Source: Acanthochromis polyacanthus (lineage: Eukaryota; Chordata; Actinopteri; Pomacentridae). From it: 64,000 nucleotides of DNA. The position numbers and the translations under genes were made by a program. This document shows, one piece after another, positions 62,945-64,000 of the stretch. The notes beneath the pieces were generated by a model. It was given only the letters and a program-made list of their open reading frames with translations. It was not told where the DNA came from and did not search any database. The DNA lies in contig NC_067136.1 in the NCBI RefSeq assembly GCF_021347895.1, positions 4,827,838 to 4,891,837 of the forward strand, in the 5' to 3' direction. How positions within the stretch are numbered: position 1 is the stretch's first letter; each line of letters starts with the position of its first letter.

Positions 62945-63614
62945 ATTATGACCAATGACAATCTAACTTAGTATATTTTTCTGTATTATAACTCCTGAAC
63001 CAATGAACATTAATTACCTTAGTCTGTGAAAAGTGCATAACCAAACACCAAAACCCAAACTGACGGCTTTCCCCTTTCCAAAAGCTAAGAAACCCCTCTG
63101 AACAAATTCTACCCTGTGGTCCCCTTCCTGTCCCTCCAAGTCCATCCCTGTTCCTCATGACATGTCTGGAGTTAGGTGCTGAAGCTCCAACCATCCTGTA
63201 AACAAGTCTTATTAATATACTTAAAGTCTGAAAGATCGTATAACAGATAAAAAGATGAAGAGTGAATAAAAAAACATTGGTGAATCTTAATCATTATATT
63301 TCAATATCCAAACATATATAGGTAAAAGGAAATTAGAATCAAGTCAAAATCCAAGTGTGTCTTTGAGTTTCCACAAATTAAAGCTCTAGTTGAACTGTTA
63401 GAATGTAAGACTTATCAAGTCAATGTAAACTTATGGAGACATCAATGTTTAAATCAGAGCTTACTCAGTACATTGTGGACTTACTTATTCCAGTGGGTAC
63501 CTGTGTTCTGCGTATTACATTACATATTGTTTGCTGTGTTCAGTATGTTGTGCAATATTTTACTTACAGTTCTACACCATAGTCCGTCTCATATATGATC
63601 TTATTCATTTGAAG

Positions 63615-63914
63615 TTATTGCACTTCTTCTGCTGGATGATATTCCTCCAGCCATCTCTTGGCTGCTGTTGCGTCCTCAAACCTGTGCCCTTTCCCTCTGG
63701 CTGTGACCCAAAACACCGCTGGGTATTGCATCGAGTACTGCAGTCTCTGCTTCATGCACATACATCTGACCTCTGTAAATGTATTCCTCTTATCCTGTAC
63801 ATTCTTGGAAAAGTCTGGGAAAAAGTCAGCCTTGCTGTCCTTCCACTGAAATGGTCCCAGCTCCTTTGCTCTAAAGCGTACCTTTTCTCTGTCGGTGAAT
63901 CGGAGGACTCTCAC
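63615..63914 (-). pseudogene. L1 ORF1p C-terminal domain
   Basis: A 99-residue frame: MRVLRFTDREKVRFRAKELG, FFPDFSKNVQDKRNTFTEVR, MKQRLQYSMQYPAVFWVTAR and FEDATAAKRWLEEY. This matches the RNA-chaperone ORF1p C-terminal domain of L1 elements (FFPDFS and YPAxLxV signposts). It runs open to its stop but starts mid-domain in a degraded element, so it is treated as a fragment. Confidence 0.75.
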
Positions 63915-64000
63915 CAGTATGTGCCGTGGCCGGGGGTCAATGTTTCATTGGTCTAGTGGAGAACGAGTTGTCGGTGTCCGGTGGGCCCTCTCGATGATCA

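Larger units (their letters stand above)
59290..64000 (-). mobile_element. Antisense L1-type LINE (degenerate, runs past the window end)
   Basis: Read on the minus strand from the right edge: ORF1p C-terminal domain (63914-63615), a spacer, the ORF2 endonuclease start (62944), endonuclease C-terminal part (about 62480-62219), reverse transcriptase (61796-61338), post-RT region (60829-60614) and ORF2 C-terminus (59666-59478). The 3' end lies near 59290. Order and motifs are those of L1-clade elements. Many stops and shifts. It sits in an intron of the camta2-like gene in opposite orientation. Confidence 0.85.

Overview
This is nuclear DNA from a ray-finned (teleost) fish. The evidence is spliced vertebrate genes with GT-AG introns, long (TG)n tracts, huge minisatellites, and fish-type Tc1, P/THAP, RTE, L1 and L2-like transposons. 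No prokaryotic feature is present. I cannot name the species.

Four host genes lie on the + strand in the same orientation. (1) A complete muscle-type enolase gene (eno3-like) has an untranslated first exon near 5.7 kb behind a TATA box and 13 coding exons at 7792-14851. Joined, they encode exactly 434 residues with every catalytic residue present. (2) A C-type natriuretic peptide precursor gene has a TATA box at 26337, an inferred untranslated exon, a signal-peptide exon at 27739-27846 and a hormone exon at 33927-34220. Its intron is about 6 kb of almost pure CAT/CAC triplets. (3) A complete 66-residue SERP/RAMP4-type stress-associated ER protein gene has three coding exons at 43848-50797. 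(4) The 5' part of a CAMTA transcription factor gene (camta2-like) has coding exons at 56701-58528 that carry the start of the CG-1 DNA-binding domain; the rest lies beyond the window. Enolase, CAMTA and a natriuretic peptide together recall the 1p36/17p13 paralogous regions of vertebrates (ENO1-CAMTA1-NPPA/B versus ENO3-CAMTA2), so this CNP gene may be the fish survivor of the second region.

Between and inside these genes the window is mostly repeats. 0-7 kb: a 2-kb array in strict 10-bp register, a 52-bp array, an internally deleted transposon with THAP and SWIM remnants, and further minisatellites. 8.4-10.3 kb: an enolase intron array whose every unit is a complete-looking 3' splice site. 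12.5-13.9 kb: an antisense L2-like LINE in an enolase intron. 15-16.5 kb: a 25-bp array. 17-18 kb: a reverse-transcriptase relic. 18-21.2 kb: a dispersed repeat passing into seven units that can fold as cloverleaves. 21.2-24.4 kb: an inverted-repeat transposon carrying a nested Tc1 element. 27.8-33.8 kb: the triplet intron. 35.2-43.4 kb: an 8.2-kb P-type (THAP9-like) transposon whose transposase is split by two younger elements with identifiable target duplications. 46-49.7 kb: an RTE LINE with a perfect 19-bp target duplication, itself disrupted by a segment carrying a 90-bp-armed foldback. 51-55.1 kb: two more arrays. 57.3-58.2 kb: a nearly thymine-free intron array. 59.2-64 kb: an antisense L1-type LINE.

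All exon joins were read by eye from splice sites and protein similarity. No alignment or folding program was run.
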